Shown: in pieces, positions 1 through 6,449 of the stretch
Layout of the letters: each line of letters begins with the position of its first letter
Position numbering within the stretch: position 1 is the first letter of the stretch
Assembly: GCA_937902125.1 (NCBI GenBank)
Contig: CALDIB010000042.1
Coordinates: 1 to 19,728, forward strand
Direction of reading: 5' to 3'
From: an uncultured Treponema sp.
GTDB lineage: Bacteria; Spirochaetota; Spirochaetia; Treponematales; Treponemataceae
DNA: 19,728 bases
The notes under the pieces: model-generated
Databases searched by the model: none
What the model saw: the letters and a program-made list of their open reading frames with translations, nothing else
What the model was told of the DNA's origin: nothing
Position numbers and translations under genes: made by a program

Positions 1-1232
1 AGACAATCGGAAAGCCTTATTTTGGAAATGCTGTAAAAGATTTTTCAGATAAGCAAAAACTTTTGGAGTTTGTAAATAATTTAAAACCTGATGTAATTAA
101 TTTTGATAATCCGATGCTTGCAAAAGAAATTGCGAACCTCAAAATTACTGGTGCGATTGAAAATAATAGTGAATCCAAGCAAGATAAAAAAATACAAAAC
201 TTGATAAACGATCTTTTTGAATTTATTGCAGAAAGAATTAAAACAATTGGAGACCAGTATAGAGATTGGTTTGAGATTGCTCCAAAACTTGGTGAATTGG
301 GATATGCCATATTTGAGCTGAATGATAAAGCGTTAATTGATAAATATAATGAGGAATTAAACATCATAAATAACAGATTCCAGTTATTTATTAATAATCA
401 TTATGATTCGTTATTTTCAATGAGTGGGCTTAGACACCCAATTACTATTGATAAAGTTCAGGATTATATTGCAGCAAGTACAAAGAATAGTAAGATTGCT
501 TTTATTGTAATTGATGGAATGAATTATTGGCAATGGACTTTATTAAAACATTGTCTTGAAAATGATGGTTTGAATGTTGAAGAAAAACCTTCTTTGTCAT
601 GGCTTCCAAGCATTACTGCCTGGGCAAGACAATCTATTTTTGCAGGAAAGAAGCCTGACCTTACGATAAATAACAGAACTGAAGGTGACTTGTTTAAGAA
701 GTATTGGATTGAGAAACATCAAAAACAATCATTTCAAGTTTCTTATGAAGCTGTAAAGAATAATGAAAAAATAACTATTCCTTCGTCCGATGTAACTGTT
801 GCCGGTTTTGTTACAAACGGTTTAGATGAACTGATGCACGGAAATATTCTTGGATATGAGCAACTGTTTATAAATACAAAACTTTGGATTGAAAAATCTT
901 GTATTTGTGAATCTGTAAAAGAATTAAGAAATGCAGGATATGAAGTTTATATTTCTACTGACCATGGAAACATAGAAGCTGAACTAAACCTAAAACTTAC
1001 AGCTGGCCAAAAAACTGTGATGCTTTCTAAGAGTAAACGATTCGTTCAGTTTGATACAGAAGAACAGGCTATTTTATTTATTGAAAACAACAAAGAATAT
1101 CATTTAGGGAAGAAAGATAAATCTGTTTATTTTAGAGATACAAATGGATTTGGTTCTTATGGAAAAAAAGTTATAACTCATGGCGGAAGCCATATTCTTG
1201 AATTATTGATACCTATGGGAGTAATTAAATAG
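1..1232 (+). CDS. pglZ: BREX phosphatase-like protein PglZ, 5' truncated by window edge
   Basis: This is the C-terminal part of a PglZ-domain protein (alkaline phosphatase superfamily), a core component of BREX phage-defence systems. The frame is open from base 3 with no start, so the gene begins upstream of the window. The visible segment has the superfamily landmarks: a hydrophobic strand ending in IDGMNYWQW near nt 505-535 (first metal-site Asp), the PSITAWARQSIFAGK segment after it (usual position of the nucleophile region), STDHGN near nt 955-970 (metal-binding Asp/His) and a closing THGGSHILELLIPMG motif. The next gene starts directly after its stop codon and looks like brxA. PglZ followed by BrxA is the 3' order of BREX type 3, so I infer type 3. 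The PglZ call is firm; the subtype needs the upstream genes brxF, brxC, pglXI and brxHII. Confidence 0.85.
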   Translation, partial: TIGKPYFGNAVKDFSDKQKLLEFVNNLKPDVINFDNPMLAKEIANLKITGAIENNSESKQDKKIQNLINDLFEFIAERIKTIGDQYRDWFEIAPKLGELGYAIFELNDKALIDKYNEELNIINNRFQLFINNHYDSLFSMSGLRHPITIDKVQDYIAASTKNSKIAFIVIDGMNYWQWTLLKHCLENDGLNVEEKPSLSWLPSITAWARQSIFAGKKPDLTINNRTEGDLFKKYWIEKHQKQSFQVSYEAVKNNEKITIPSSDVTVAGFVTNGLDELMHGNILGYEQLFINTKLWIEKSCICESVKELRNAGYEVYISTDHGNIEAELNLKLTAGQKTVMLSKSKRFVQFDTEEQAILFIENNKEYHLGKKDKSVYFRDTNGFGSYGKKVITHGGSHILELLIPMGVIK

Positions 1233-1952
1233 ATGACAGATAAAAAGAAAAGTATTGGAAACGAACAGCCGCTTCCTGTGGATATAATGATTGACTCTAT
1301 TATTGAATATCTTGAAACAAAAGATATTGATAAAGAAAGTTTACTACTTAAAGTAAAGGAACAAAGTTCAATTTCAGGAAACAATAGAGCAAAAAAAGCT
1401 GCAAATGCAATTTACTCAGTAATTACAAAATCAAGCGCATTGAATAAGTCAATCGTTAAAAATTTTACATCTGAGAGTTTTTATAAACTTTCTGAGGCTG
1501 ATAAAAATGTAATCGTTATGTCTCTTGTTTGCTTAAGATTTCCTTTTACTTATGATTTATTGTTTGCGTTTTCTAAATTGCTGAATATTCAGGATTTTGT
1601 AAATAAGCAATATATCAATGAAAAAATGGCTTCTATGTATGGTTCAAATCTAAGTTTGGAACATGGTATTGAAGCTGCAATGAAAACTGCGATTGATTGT
1701 AAATTTATTACCAGAGACAAGCCAGGTCTTTTTTCTAAAGGAACTAATATTGTCACGACTACATTTGCAAAAGAAGCTTGGATAGCAACCTTCTTTGAAA
1801 TGAATGAAAGGAAGGCTGTTTGTATAAATGATTTGGAATATGAGCCTGTAATGTCTTATTTATCTGATTTGGAAATTGATTGGAAAAATACTAAAATCTT
1901 GGAGACTATGCAGGATTATTCGAATCAGATTGTGATTAGTAAGCTTAAATAG
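1233..1952 (+). CDS. brxA: BrxA-like (DUF1819, NusB-like fold) BREX protein
   Basis: This 239-residue protein starts with ATG immediately after the pglZ stop, with a GGGAG Shine-Dalgarno 11 nt upstream inside pglZ, so the two are co-transcribed and probably translationally coupled. It is rich in Lys, Ile and Asn, has no signal peptide, and is predicted to be mainly helical. The central stretch SEADKNVIVMSLVCLRFPF followed by TYDLLFAF (about residues 88-114) resembles the helix-packing core of DUF1819/BrxA proteins, small DNA-binding NusB-like BREX subunits. Position after pglZ at the end of the operon agrees with BREX type 3. The assignment rests on context plus a weak family resemblance. No intrinsic terminator follows, and the next promoter is 60 bp downstream. 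Confidence 0.6.
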   Translation: MTDKKKSIGNEQPLPVDIMIDSIIEYLETKDIDKESLLLKVKEQSSISGNNRAKKAANAIYSVITKSSALNKSIVKNFTSESFYKLSEADKNVIVMSLVCLRFPFTYDLLFAFSKLLNIQDFVNKQYINEKMASMYGSNLSLEHGIEAAMKTAIDCKFITRDKPGLFSKGTNIVTTTFAKEAWIATFFEMNERKAVCINDLEYEPVMSYLSDLEIDWKNTKILETMQDYSNQIVISKLK

Positions 1953-2013
1953 TTTTTAAAGAAAAATCGCTATTTGGAAACACTTGCATAGTTATTTGGT
2001 AAACAAAATCCCC

Positions 2014-2042
2014 TTGACAAGAAAATGAAATCATGGTATAAA
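2014..2042 (+). promoter_or_regulatory. Sigma-70-type promoter for the XRE gene
   Basis: TTGACA (2014-2019) and TATAAA (2037-2042) are separated by exactly 17 bp. Transcription would start near 2049, giving a leader of about 70 nt. In that leader GATAAT can pair with ATTATC, or the overlapping TTATCT can pair with AGATAA across a 5-nt loop, so two mutually exclusive hairpins precede the ribosome-binding site. Confidence 0.75.
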
Positions 2043-2119
2043 ATTAACAGGTTGATAATTTTATACAGATGTGTTAAGATTATCTCGGTTAGATAAGAGC
2101 GGAGGGGAAAGGAGTTCTT

Positions 2120-2494
2120 ATGGCAGAAGAAAGACAGATTAGCGAGTATGGCGAACTTTTGAAGCATCTTAGAATCGACAAGCATGAGATGTTGAAAAAT
2201 ATGGCAGGAAAACTTGGGCTTAATTCTTCTTATCTTTCTGCCATAGAGAGCGGGAACCGAGACATTCCGCCTGATTTGACTGATAAAATCTGTGCAGAAT
2301 ATGGTCTTGACGAAGAACAGCGCAAGGAACTGAAAGAGGCTGAACTTAATAAAGACCGTAAGCTGGTGCAGATTGACATGGAAAAAATCAATGAGAACCG
2401 CCTTGCAAAAGAGGTTGTGCTCAATTTTGCCGGCAAAGCTGCAAATCTTACAGACGAGCAGCTTTCTGAAATAAATGCAATCTTGAATCGTTGA
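2120..2494 (+). CDS. XRE-family helix-turn-helix transcriptional regulator
   Basis: This is a 124-residue protein with an N-terminal Cro/C1-type helix-turn-helix at about residues 10-60. It includes the recognition-helix pattern LGLNSSYLSAIESGNRD followed by the typical IPPDLTDKICAEYGL. A charged helical C-terminal tail (about 65-124) may serve for oligomerisation. The start is ATG with a strong purine-rich Shine-Dalgarno (GGAGGGGAAAGGAG). It has its own consensus promoter rather than relying on the BREX operon. A tiny ORF follows six bases after a second Shine-Dalgarno that overlaps the stop codon, and an antisense RNA unit converges on that tiny ORF. The regulator could control BREX, itself, or the small-peptide/antisense module; the sequence does not decide between these. 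Confidence 0.85.
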   Translation: MAEERQISEYGELLKHLRIDKHEMLKNMAGKLGLNSSYLSAIESGNRDIPPDLTDKICAEYGLDEEQRKELKEAELNKDRKLVQIDMEKINENRLAKEVVLNFAGKAANLTDEQLSEINAILNR

Positions 2495-2506
2495 GGAGGT
2501 ATGCCT

Positions 2507-2557
2507 ATGATTGCGCTATTCGCTGCAAAAGCAGCGCAAAAAAATAAAGCCGTCTAA
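2507..2557 (+). CDS. Candidate 16-residue peptide ORF coupled to the XRE gene
   Basis: A near-perfect Shine-Dalgarno (GAGGAGGT, 2494-2500) sits 6 nt upstream of ATG 2507; an in-frame ATG at 2501 is too close to it. The peptide is MIALFAAKAAQKNKAV, with a hydrophobic N-terminal half and a lysine-rich end. The coding sequence contains a 6-bp hairpin (CGCTGC-AAAA-GCAGCG). Its 3' end is overlapped on the other strand by the terminator of an antisense RNA. The excellent ribosome-binding site is the main argument for translation. I do not recognise the peptide: it could be a type I toxin-like peptide, a leader peptide or chance. Confidence 0.35.
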   Translation: MIALFAAKAAQKNKAV

Positions 2558-2581
2558 GTTCTGGTAAAACTTAAAACGGCT
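2537..2581 (-). terminator. Intrinsic terminator of the antisense RNA
   Basis: On the minus strand the stem AGCCGT-ttt-AAGTT pairs with AACTT-ag-ACGGCT (arms 2581-2548) around a 7-nt loop, followed by TTTATTTTTTT (2547-2538). The U tract exists only for minus-strand transcription. Confidence 0.7.
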
Positions 2582-2622
2582 CTGGTCAAGAAGTTGGATA
2601 AACCAATTCTCGAAATGCAATG
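2537..2622 (-). ncRNA. Predicted antisense small RNA of about 85 nt
   Basis: On the minus strand a perfect consensus promoter is followed, about 75 nt after the expected start (near 2621-2623), by an intrinsic terminator. No ORF or ribosome-binding site lies in between, so the unit reads as an autonomous small RNA. Its 5' part contains a short hairpin (TTGG-tttat-CCAA) and its 3' part is the terminator stem. The RNA is antisense to the end of the 16-codon ORF and to the 3' region of the upstream XRE/peptide transcript. Convergent short peptide plus antisense RNA is the geometry of several type I toxin-antitoxin loci, but the RNA could instead be an independent trans-acting RNA. Confidence 0.6.
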
Positions 2623-2627
2623 TTAGA

Positions 2628-2656
2628 ATTATAGTTTATCCTTCTTCTTTTGTCAA
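2628..2656 (-). promoter_or_regulatory. Perfect consensus promoter of the antisense RNA
   Basis: Read on the minus strand: TTGACA (2656-2651), a 17-bp spacer, then TATAAT (2633-2628). Both hexamers match the sigma-70 consensus exactly, making this the best promoter in the window. An inverted repeat (GGATAAAC 2596-2603 with GTTTATCC 2634-2641) spans the -10 box and the start of the RNA and could act as an operator. Confidence 0.75.
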
Positions 2657-2759
2657 TCCGCTCTTTTCGGCTACCTGTGGGCTTAGGATAGAAAAGGGCG
2701 CAATGAATTTCCGAAATATCGGAATATTAGAAAATGCGGCTTCTGCGCTAAAAAAGGAA
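2657..2759. other. Non-coding interval with short inverted repeats
   Basis: I see no gene here. Two perfect 6-bp inverted repeats are present: TTCCGA-aata-TCGGAA near 2709-2724 and GGCTTC...GAAGCC near 2738-2762. The sequence GAAAATGCG between them recurs in elements A and B, so element A may extend leftward into this interval. Confidence 0.4.
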
Positions 2760-2874
2760 GCCTCTAAAAACTTCAGTTTTTTGAGGCAACTCTGAAAATG
2801 CGACGTTTAAAAGCCCGCAATTTCGGGCTTTTAAACTCGGCGGCAACCTCAAATTGTAATTTTTAGAGGTTGCC
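2760..2874. repeat. Three-hairpin repeat, element A
   Basis: There are three consecutive inverted repeats. H1 (2760-2787) has an 11-bp stem with one T-T mismatch around a CTTCAG loop. H2 (2806-2835) is a perfect 12-bp stem TTTAAAAGCCCG / CGGGCTTTTAAA. H3 (2842-2874) has the perfect outer stem GGCAACCTC / GAGGTTGCC. The first arm CCTCTAAAAA (2761-2770) is also a perfect complement of TTTTTAGAGG (2860-2869), so the ends of the element can pair with each other. A second copy (element B, 16481-16606) keeps the H1 core and the linker AACT-Y-TGAAAATGCGA while its stems have changed in compensatory fashion. It lies 25 bp upstream of the HU-like gene. Confidence 0.75.
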
Positions 2875-2898
2875 AAAATACAGAAGAAGGATAAGATT

Positions 2899-3618
2899 AT
2901 GGTACAAATTTATGCTTACCAAAATTCCCTCAAGACTGGCGAGGGTAAAGACAAATATTGCTTTAGAAGCGTCGTTGATCAGATTATGGACAGCGAGCAG
3001 CTTGTAAAGGAAATTATCAGTTACAATTCAACTATCACGGATGTGGATGCCAGGGCTGTGCTTTCGGTTCTTAACGACCGGGTCCGTCATTTTGTGAATC
3101 TTGGCTACAAAGTGGAGCTTCCTTTTGGCTATGTGTATAACAAGGCGAACGGAACTGTCGCAAAATTAAACGATGGTTTTGTTCCCGGAAAAGGAAACCA
3201 CAGGATAACAAGTGTCTTCAAGTTTAAGGATGACGCTTCTAGCGAAATGACAAAAGACGCTTCTTACAAACTTGCAGGCAGCGGATATGTGCAGCTTCCT
3301 GCAATCAAGGAAATTTCTTCTATTCTTCCAAACGGAACTGAGAGCGAGAATCTTGATTTTTATATGGGCGCAATACTTCGTATAAAAGGCAAGAACGTTT
3401 CCTTTGATGCATCCGATGGGGCGCAGGGTGTATTCCTTGTTTCATCGGATTCTGCCGAGACGCGTGTTTCAAACTACAACAGAATTGGAACGAATGTCAT
3501 TGAGGCCTATGTTCCTGCTGTTGCATCAGGCAGTTATGAAATAAAGCTTGTCACAAAGCCAGGGACAGAGCGTTATGAAAAAGCTGTGTCTTCTACGGTT
3601 ATTAATGTAACTGCGTAA
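2899..3618 (+). CDS. HU-like DNA-binding domain / DUF4469 protein
   Basis: This is a 239-residue cytoplasmic protein with no signal peptide. The N-terminal half (about 1-125) resembles the HU/IHF-like DNA-binding fold found in Bacteroidetes and Treponema proteins, with segments VDQIMDSEQLVKEIISYNSTIT, VLSVLNDRVRHFVNLGYKVELPFGYVY and the F-K-F-K-D strand. The C-terminal part (about 140-239) looks like the Ig-like DUF4469 module (FYMGAILRIKGKNVSFD, then IEAYVPAVASGSYEIKLVTKPG). The ATG follows the Shine-Dalgarno AGAAGG at 9 nt. It lies alone between element A and a strong 3' hairpin, and could be a nucleoid-associated or accessory-element protein. The family call is fairly confident; the biological role is unknown. 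Confidence 0.7.
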   Translation: MVQIYAYQNSLKTGEGKDKYCFRSVVDQIMDSEQLVKEIISYNSTITDVDARAVLSVLNDRVRHFVNLGYKVELPFGYVYNKANGTVAKLNDGFVPGKGNHRITSVFKFKDDASSEMTKDASYKLAGSGYVQLPAIKEISSILPNGTESENLDFYMGAILRIKGKNVSFDASDGAQGVFLVSSDSAETRVSNYNRIGTNVIEAYVPAVASGSYEIKLVTKPGTERYEKAVSSTVINVTA

Positions 3619-3624
3619 CTTTTT

Positions 3625-3655
3625 CAGAGGGCTTCCTTTTTTGGGAAGTCTTCTG
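3625..3655 (+). terminator. Hairpin terminator after the HU-like gene
   Basis: A 12-bp stem (CAGAGGGCTTCC with GGAAGTCTTCTG, including two G-T wobbles) around the loop TTTTTTG lies 7 bp after the stop codon. The downstream T tract is weak (ATTTG), so termination may be partial. Confidence 0.55.
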
Positions 3656-3693
3656 ATTTGTAATGCAAAGGATTATTAAGGAGATTTTATTCT

Positions 3694-4851
3694 ATGAACA
3701 AACAATATGAACGCAAAGTAAAAGAAAATAAGCCGGTTGTGGCAATCTGTTATGATTTTGATAAGACGCTTACGCCTGATGATATGCAGGCTCAGGGATT
3801 CATTCAGTCTGTTGGTTATGATGTCAACTCTTTTTGGGAAAAATCAAATGGCCTTGCTGAGCAGAATGAGATGGATCAGAACCTTGCATATATGTATACG
3901 ATGTTGCATGAATCAGAGGGAAAAGTCTTATTCACCAAAAAGAGTTTGAGAGATTATGGCTCAAAAATACAGCTTTTTCCTGGTGTTGAGGAATGGTTTG
4001 AAAGGATTCGTGACTATGCAAAAGACAAAGGTGTTATTATAGAGCATTATATTATCTCGTCAGGACTAAAAGAAATGATTGAGGGAACTAAAGTTGCCTC
4101 CTCTTTTGAACGCATATACGCAAGCTCATTTTATTACAATGACAGGGATGTGGCTGAATGGCCTGCTCAAGTCGTTAATTATACAAACAAAACGCAGTTT
4201 CTTTTCAGAATTGAGAAAGGAACCTTGGATATAAATGATTCTGGAATTAACGATTATTTTCCAACAGAAACAATGCGTGTGCCTTTCAGAAATATAATTT
4301 ATATCGGTGACAGCGACACTGACATTCCGTGCATGAAGTTAGTTAATTCAAATGGAGGCCATTCAATAGGCGTATACAATCCTGCAACACAGAAAAAGGA
4401 AAAGGTCTATAAGATGATGCATGACAAGCGTATAAAATATTTTGCGCCTGCTGATTACAGTGAAGGTTCTGAGTTGGATGCGCTTGTAAAAGCAATCATT
4501 GACAGGACATATTATAATGAGCTTCTGGAAGAGATTCATTTCAAAAATAAGAAAGAGTATGAATTGGACGAGGCAAATTTTTCTGAGGAGCAAAAATTGA
4601 AGAAATCATTACTGCTCAATCTAGAGGAAAGCGGCAGCTTTAGAACAACACACACAGTTATAGCCGAGCTTCGAAAAGTCGATTACTGGAGTCCTGATGA
4701 AATCGATTGGCTGATAGACATTGCTCTTTCTAATAGTCAGGTAAATCATATTTTGACTGATGATGATGTTGCAAGATTTTACAGAGGAATTATAGGTGAT
4801 GCAGATGATGAAAAAGCTTTAAAACTAAAGAAGCTGTTATGTAAAAACTAG
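3694..4851 (+). CDS. HAD-superfamily hydrolase with extra C-terminal helical region
   Basis: This 385-residue protein has HAD phosphatase signatures. Motif I is DFDKT at residues 21-25 (nucleophile Asp21, acid/base Asp23), motif II is the Ser in SSG near 122-124, motif III is probably Lys in the NKTQFL segment near 166, and motif IV is GDSDTD at about 205-210. Long inserts between motifs I and II (about 28-95) form a helical cap. The last 110 or so residues are rich in Lys, Glu and Leu, helical, and not part of the minimal HAD fold. The start ATG has the Shine-Dalgarno AAGGAG at 11 nt. There is no obvious partner gene. It is a predicted phosphohydrolase with unknown substrate; its position beside BREX makes a nucleotide-related or defence-related role possible but unproven. 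Confidence 0.85.
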   Translation: MNKQYERKVKENKPVVAICYDFDKTLTPDDMQAQGFIQSVGYDVNSFWEKSNGLAEQNEMDQNLAYMYTMLHESEGKVLFTKKSLRDYGSKIQLFPGVEEWFERIRDYAKDKGVIIEHYIISSGLKEMIEGTKVASSFERIYASSFYYNDRDVAEWPAQVVNYTNKTQFLFRIEKGTLDINDSGINDYFPTETMRVPFRNIIYIGDSDTDIPCMKLVNSNGGHSIGVYNPATQKKEKVYKMMHDKRIKYFAPADYSEGSELDALVKAIIDRTYYNELLEEIHFKNKKEYELDEANFSEEQKLKKSLLLNLEESGSFRTTHTVIAELRKVDYWSPDEIDWLIDIALSNSQVNHILTDDDVARFYRGIIGDADDEKALKLKKLLCKN

Positions 4852-4899
4852 CCATTTCATGCTACACTATCCCCATCCCCCAATACAAGGAGCCCTCAC

Positions 4900-4997
4900 A
4901 TGACCAAAGTCTACTGTTACGCCCCCTTCTGGTGACCGATGATGCGGTTTGCGCTGGATTCAAAGAAGTTGAATGGAAGGCGGCTCTTAATGTGTAG
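4900..4997 (+). pseudogene. Possible frameshifted small gene remnant
   Basis: ATG 4900 with a good Shine-Dalgarno (AAGGAG, 7 nt) begins MTKVYCYAPFW and stops at TGA 4933-4935. A shift of one frame near 4925 continues as LVTDDAVCAGFKEVEWKAALNV to TAG 4995-4997, which has protein-like composition. This could be a broken small gene or the relic of a longer one. I recognise no family. The rest of 4852-5081 contains only the next gene's promoter region. Confidence 0.25.
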
Positions 4998-5047
4998 GGG
5001 TGGGGCGCTTTGTCACCTTATCTGTATAAGTTTTTCCCAAAATGCGC

Positions 5048-5064
5048 TATACTTAGCGTATAAT
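5048..5064 (+). promoter_or_regulatory. -10 region and dyad upstream of the DUF5655 gene
   Basis: TATACT (5048-5053) and TATAAT (5059-5064) both match a -10 box, but neither has a convincing -35. The perfect 5-bp dyad CGCTA-tact-TAGCG (5045-5058) overlaps the first, suggesting an operator or an extended -10 promoter. Confidence 0.4.
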
Positions 5065-5081
5065 TTAATTCAGAGGTTACT

Positions 5082-5978
5082 ATGGCTGACATCAAATTGT
5101 TCAACATAAAAGGTTCTGTTCAGGAATTGCAGAGCGGAACAGTCAATTTGGAAAAAGAACTTCAGACTGTCATCGAACGCAATATGAAAACCTTTTTTGA
5201 AATAACTTTTTTGGCAAGTGAATATTCCACGACAAACGGCGGAAGGATGGACAGCCTCGGAATTGATGAAAATTTCTGTCCGGTCATTTTTGAATACAAA
5301 CGAGATGTAAAAGAAAATGTCATAAATCAAGGTCTCTTTTACTTGGATTGGCTCCTTGACCACAAGGACAGTTTTAAATTGCTTGTTCTTGAAAAAGTCG
5401 GCTCAAAAGTTGCTGAACAAATTGACTGGTCAATGCCCCGCGTTATCTGCATAGCTAATGATTTTACAAAATACGATGAGTCAGCCATAAAGCAGATGAA
5501 CCGAAATATCACTTTGATTCGCTACAGAAAGTTTGAAGGCGATTTGTTGATGTTTGAGCAGGTGAATGAAAATGTCATACGCATCTCTTCTGAGAATGCA
5601 GATGCAACTAAAAAAAGAAAATCGACTGACAAGACTTTTGAACAACAGTATGAAAGTGTGCCTGATAAAATCAAGAACTTATATGATGATGTTCGGAACT
5701 ATATTCTTGCGCTTGGCGATGATATTACCGAAACAAAGTTAAAGTTATACACGGCTTTTAAGAAAATGAAGAATATCATTTGCGCTGAACTTTCTCCCTC
5801 GAAAATCACTCTGTATTTAAAACTTCCAGTTGATTCTATTTCTTATGAGACCGGTTTTTCCCGTGACGCTTCCAATGTCGGCCATTGGGGAACTGGCGAT
5901 GTTGAACTGACGATAAAAGAGAGCGCTGATTTTCAAAAAGCAAAGTCCCTTATTGAGCGGGCATATTCTGAAAACTAA
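5082..5978 (+). CDS. DUF5655 protein with PD-(D/E)xK nuclease-like N-terminus
   Basis: This is a 298-residue protein. The N-terminal part (about 20-150) resembles the restriction-endonuclease-like fold: an early helix NLEKELQTVIERN, then GRMDSLGID (candidate Asp57), then VIFEYKR (candidate Glu71 and Lys73), and helix NQGLFYLDWLL. The order D...ExK is that of PD-(D/E)xK enzymes. The C-terminal 110 residues match the DUF5655 pattern (LYDDVRNYILALGDDITE, KLYTAFKKMKNIICAELSPSKITLYLKLP, VGHWGTGDVELTI), found in proteins often called 'predicted transport protein' (COG3586). The start is ATG with AGAGG at 7 nt. The next gene begins 13 nt after its stop. It may act on nucleic acid, but only a distant fold match supports this. 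Confidence 0.7.
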   Translation: MADIKLFNIKGSVQELQSGTVNLEKELQTVIERNMKTFFEITFLASEYSTTNGGRMDSLGIDENFCPVIFEYKRDVKENVINQGLFYLDWLLDHKDSFKLLVLEKVGSKVAEQIDWSMPRVICIANDFTKYDESAIKQMNRNITLIRYRKFEGDLLMFEQVNENVIRISSENADATKKRKSTDKTFEQQYESVPDKIKNLYDDVRNYILALGDDITETKLKLYTAFKKMKNIICAELSPSKITLYLKLPVDSISYETGFSRDASNVGHWGTGDVELTIKESADFQKAKSLIERAYSEN

Positions 5979-5991
5979 GAGGCAATTTTTC

Positions 5992-6372
5992 ATGATTCAA
6001 ATCTTCGGCACAAACAAAAATTTCGACTGCAAGGCGGCCCAGCGTTTCTTTAAGGAGCGGCGCGTTCCCTTTCAGTTCATTGACCTTAAAGAAAAAGAAA
6101 TGTCCTCAGGCGAGTTCGATTCCGTTCTTTCCGCCCTTGCAAAATCTGAGGGAAGCCGGGCGGCGGCAATCGAGGCTCTGACCGACACAAAATCAAAGGA
6201 TTACTCAAGCATCGCCTACCTTGACGACAGCGAAAAAGAAGAAAAACTGTTTGAAAATCAGTCCAAGCTCTTAAAGCAGCCTGTCTGCCGAAACCTGCCT
6301 GCCGGCAAGGCAGGCGGAAAAACTGAGGCCACTGTTGGCATGGCGCAGAAAGTCTGGGAAGGCTGGAAGTAA
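5992..6372 (+). CDS. ArsC/Spx-family thioredoxin-fold protein
   Basis: I choose ATG 5992 because GAGG lies 9-10 nt upstream and the protein then begins MIQIFGTNKNFDCKAAQRFF, the usual N-terminus of the arsenate-reductase/Spx family; an earlier in-frame ATG at 5953 lies inside the preceding gene. At 126 residues the length is typical. The family cysteine is Cys12 in NFDC, with Phe replacing the first Cys of a CxxC. FQFIDLKEKEMSSGEF is the conserved second segment, and LLKQPVCRN followed by TVGMAQKVWEGW is the C-terminal signature. Between those last two, a palindromic stretch adds the residues LPAGKAGG. The function may be reductase or Spx-like regulation. It is in operon-like spacing with the DUF5655 gene, and its 3' end faces the convergent MGMT-like gene across 77 bp with no clear terminator. 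Confidence 0.75.
   Translation: MIQIFGTNKNFDCKAAQRFFKERRVPFQFIDLKEKEMSSGEFDSVLSALAKSEGSRAAAIEALTDTKSKDYSSIAYLDDSEKEEKLFENQSKLLKQPVCRNLPAGKAGGKTEATVGMAQKVWEGWK
6294..6314. repeat. GC-rich palindrome inserted in the ArsC-like coding region
   Basis: CCTGCC (6294-6299) pairs with GGCAGG (6309-6314), and the loop contains the smaller palindrome TGCCGGCA. It is translated in frame as LPAGKAGG, at the turn before the last conserved strand of the ArsC-like protein, where family members normally have only a few residues. It resembles short palindromic repeats that invade coding regions in frame. Confidence 0.5.
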
Positions 6373-6449
6373 AAATCTGGGCGCGAAATCAACCTCTCCA
6401 GTGACCATGCGGCATTTGCGGGACTGGCGCTGGGCAAGACATTCGCTTT

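Noticed and set aside
2521..2545. Hairpin CGCTGC-AAAA-GCAGCG as a plus-strand terminator
   Set aside because: It is followed by A residues, not T, on the plus strand; on the minus strand the T run precedes the stem.
2760..2874. Element A (and B) as integron attC sites
   Set aside because: No RYYYAAC/GTTRRRY core boxes are found at the stem ends, and the window has mixed-strand housekeeping genes rather than a cassette array; a link is not excluded but is not supported.
4933..4935. TGA at the end of the 11-codon ORF as selenocysteine
   Set aside because: No SECIS-like hairpin is evident after it and the readthrough frame is short and unlike any selenoprotein.
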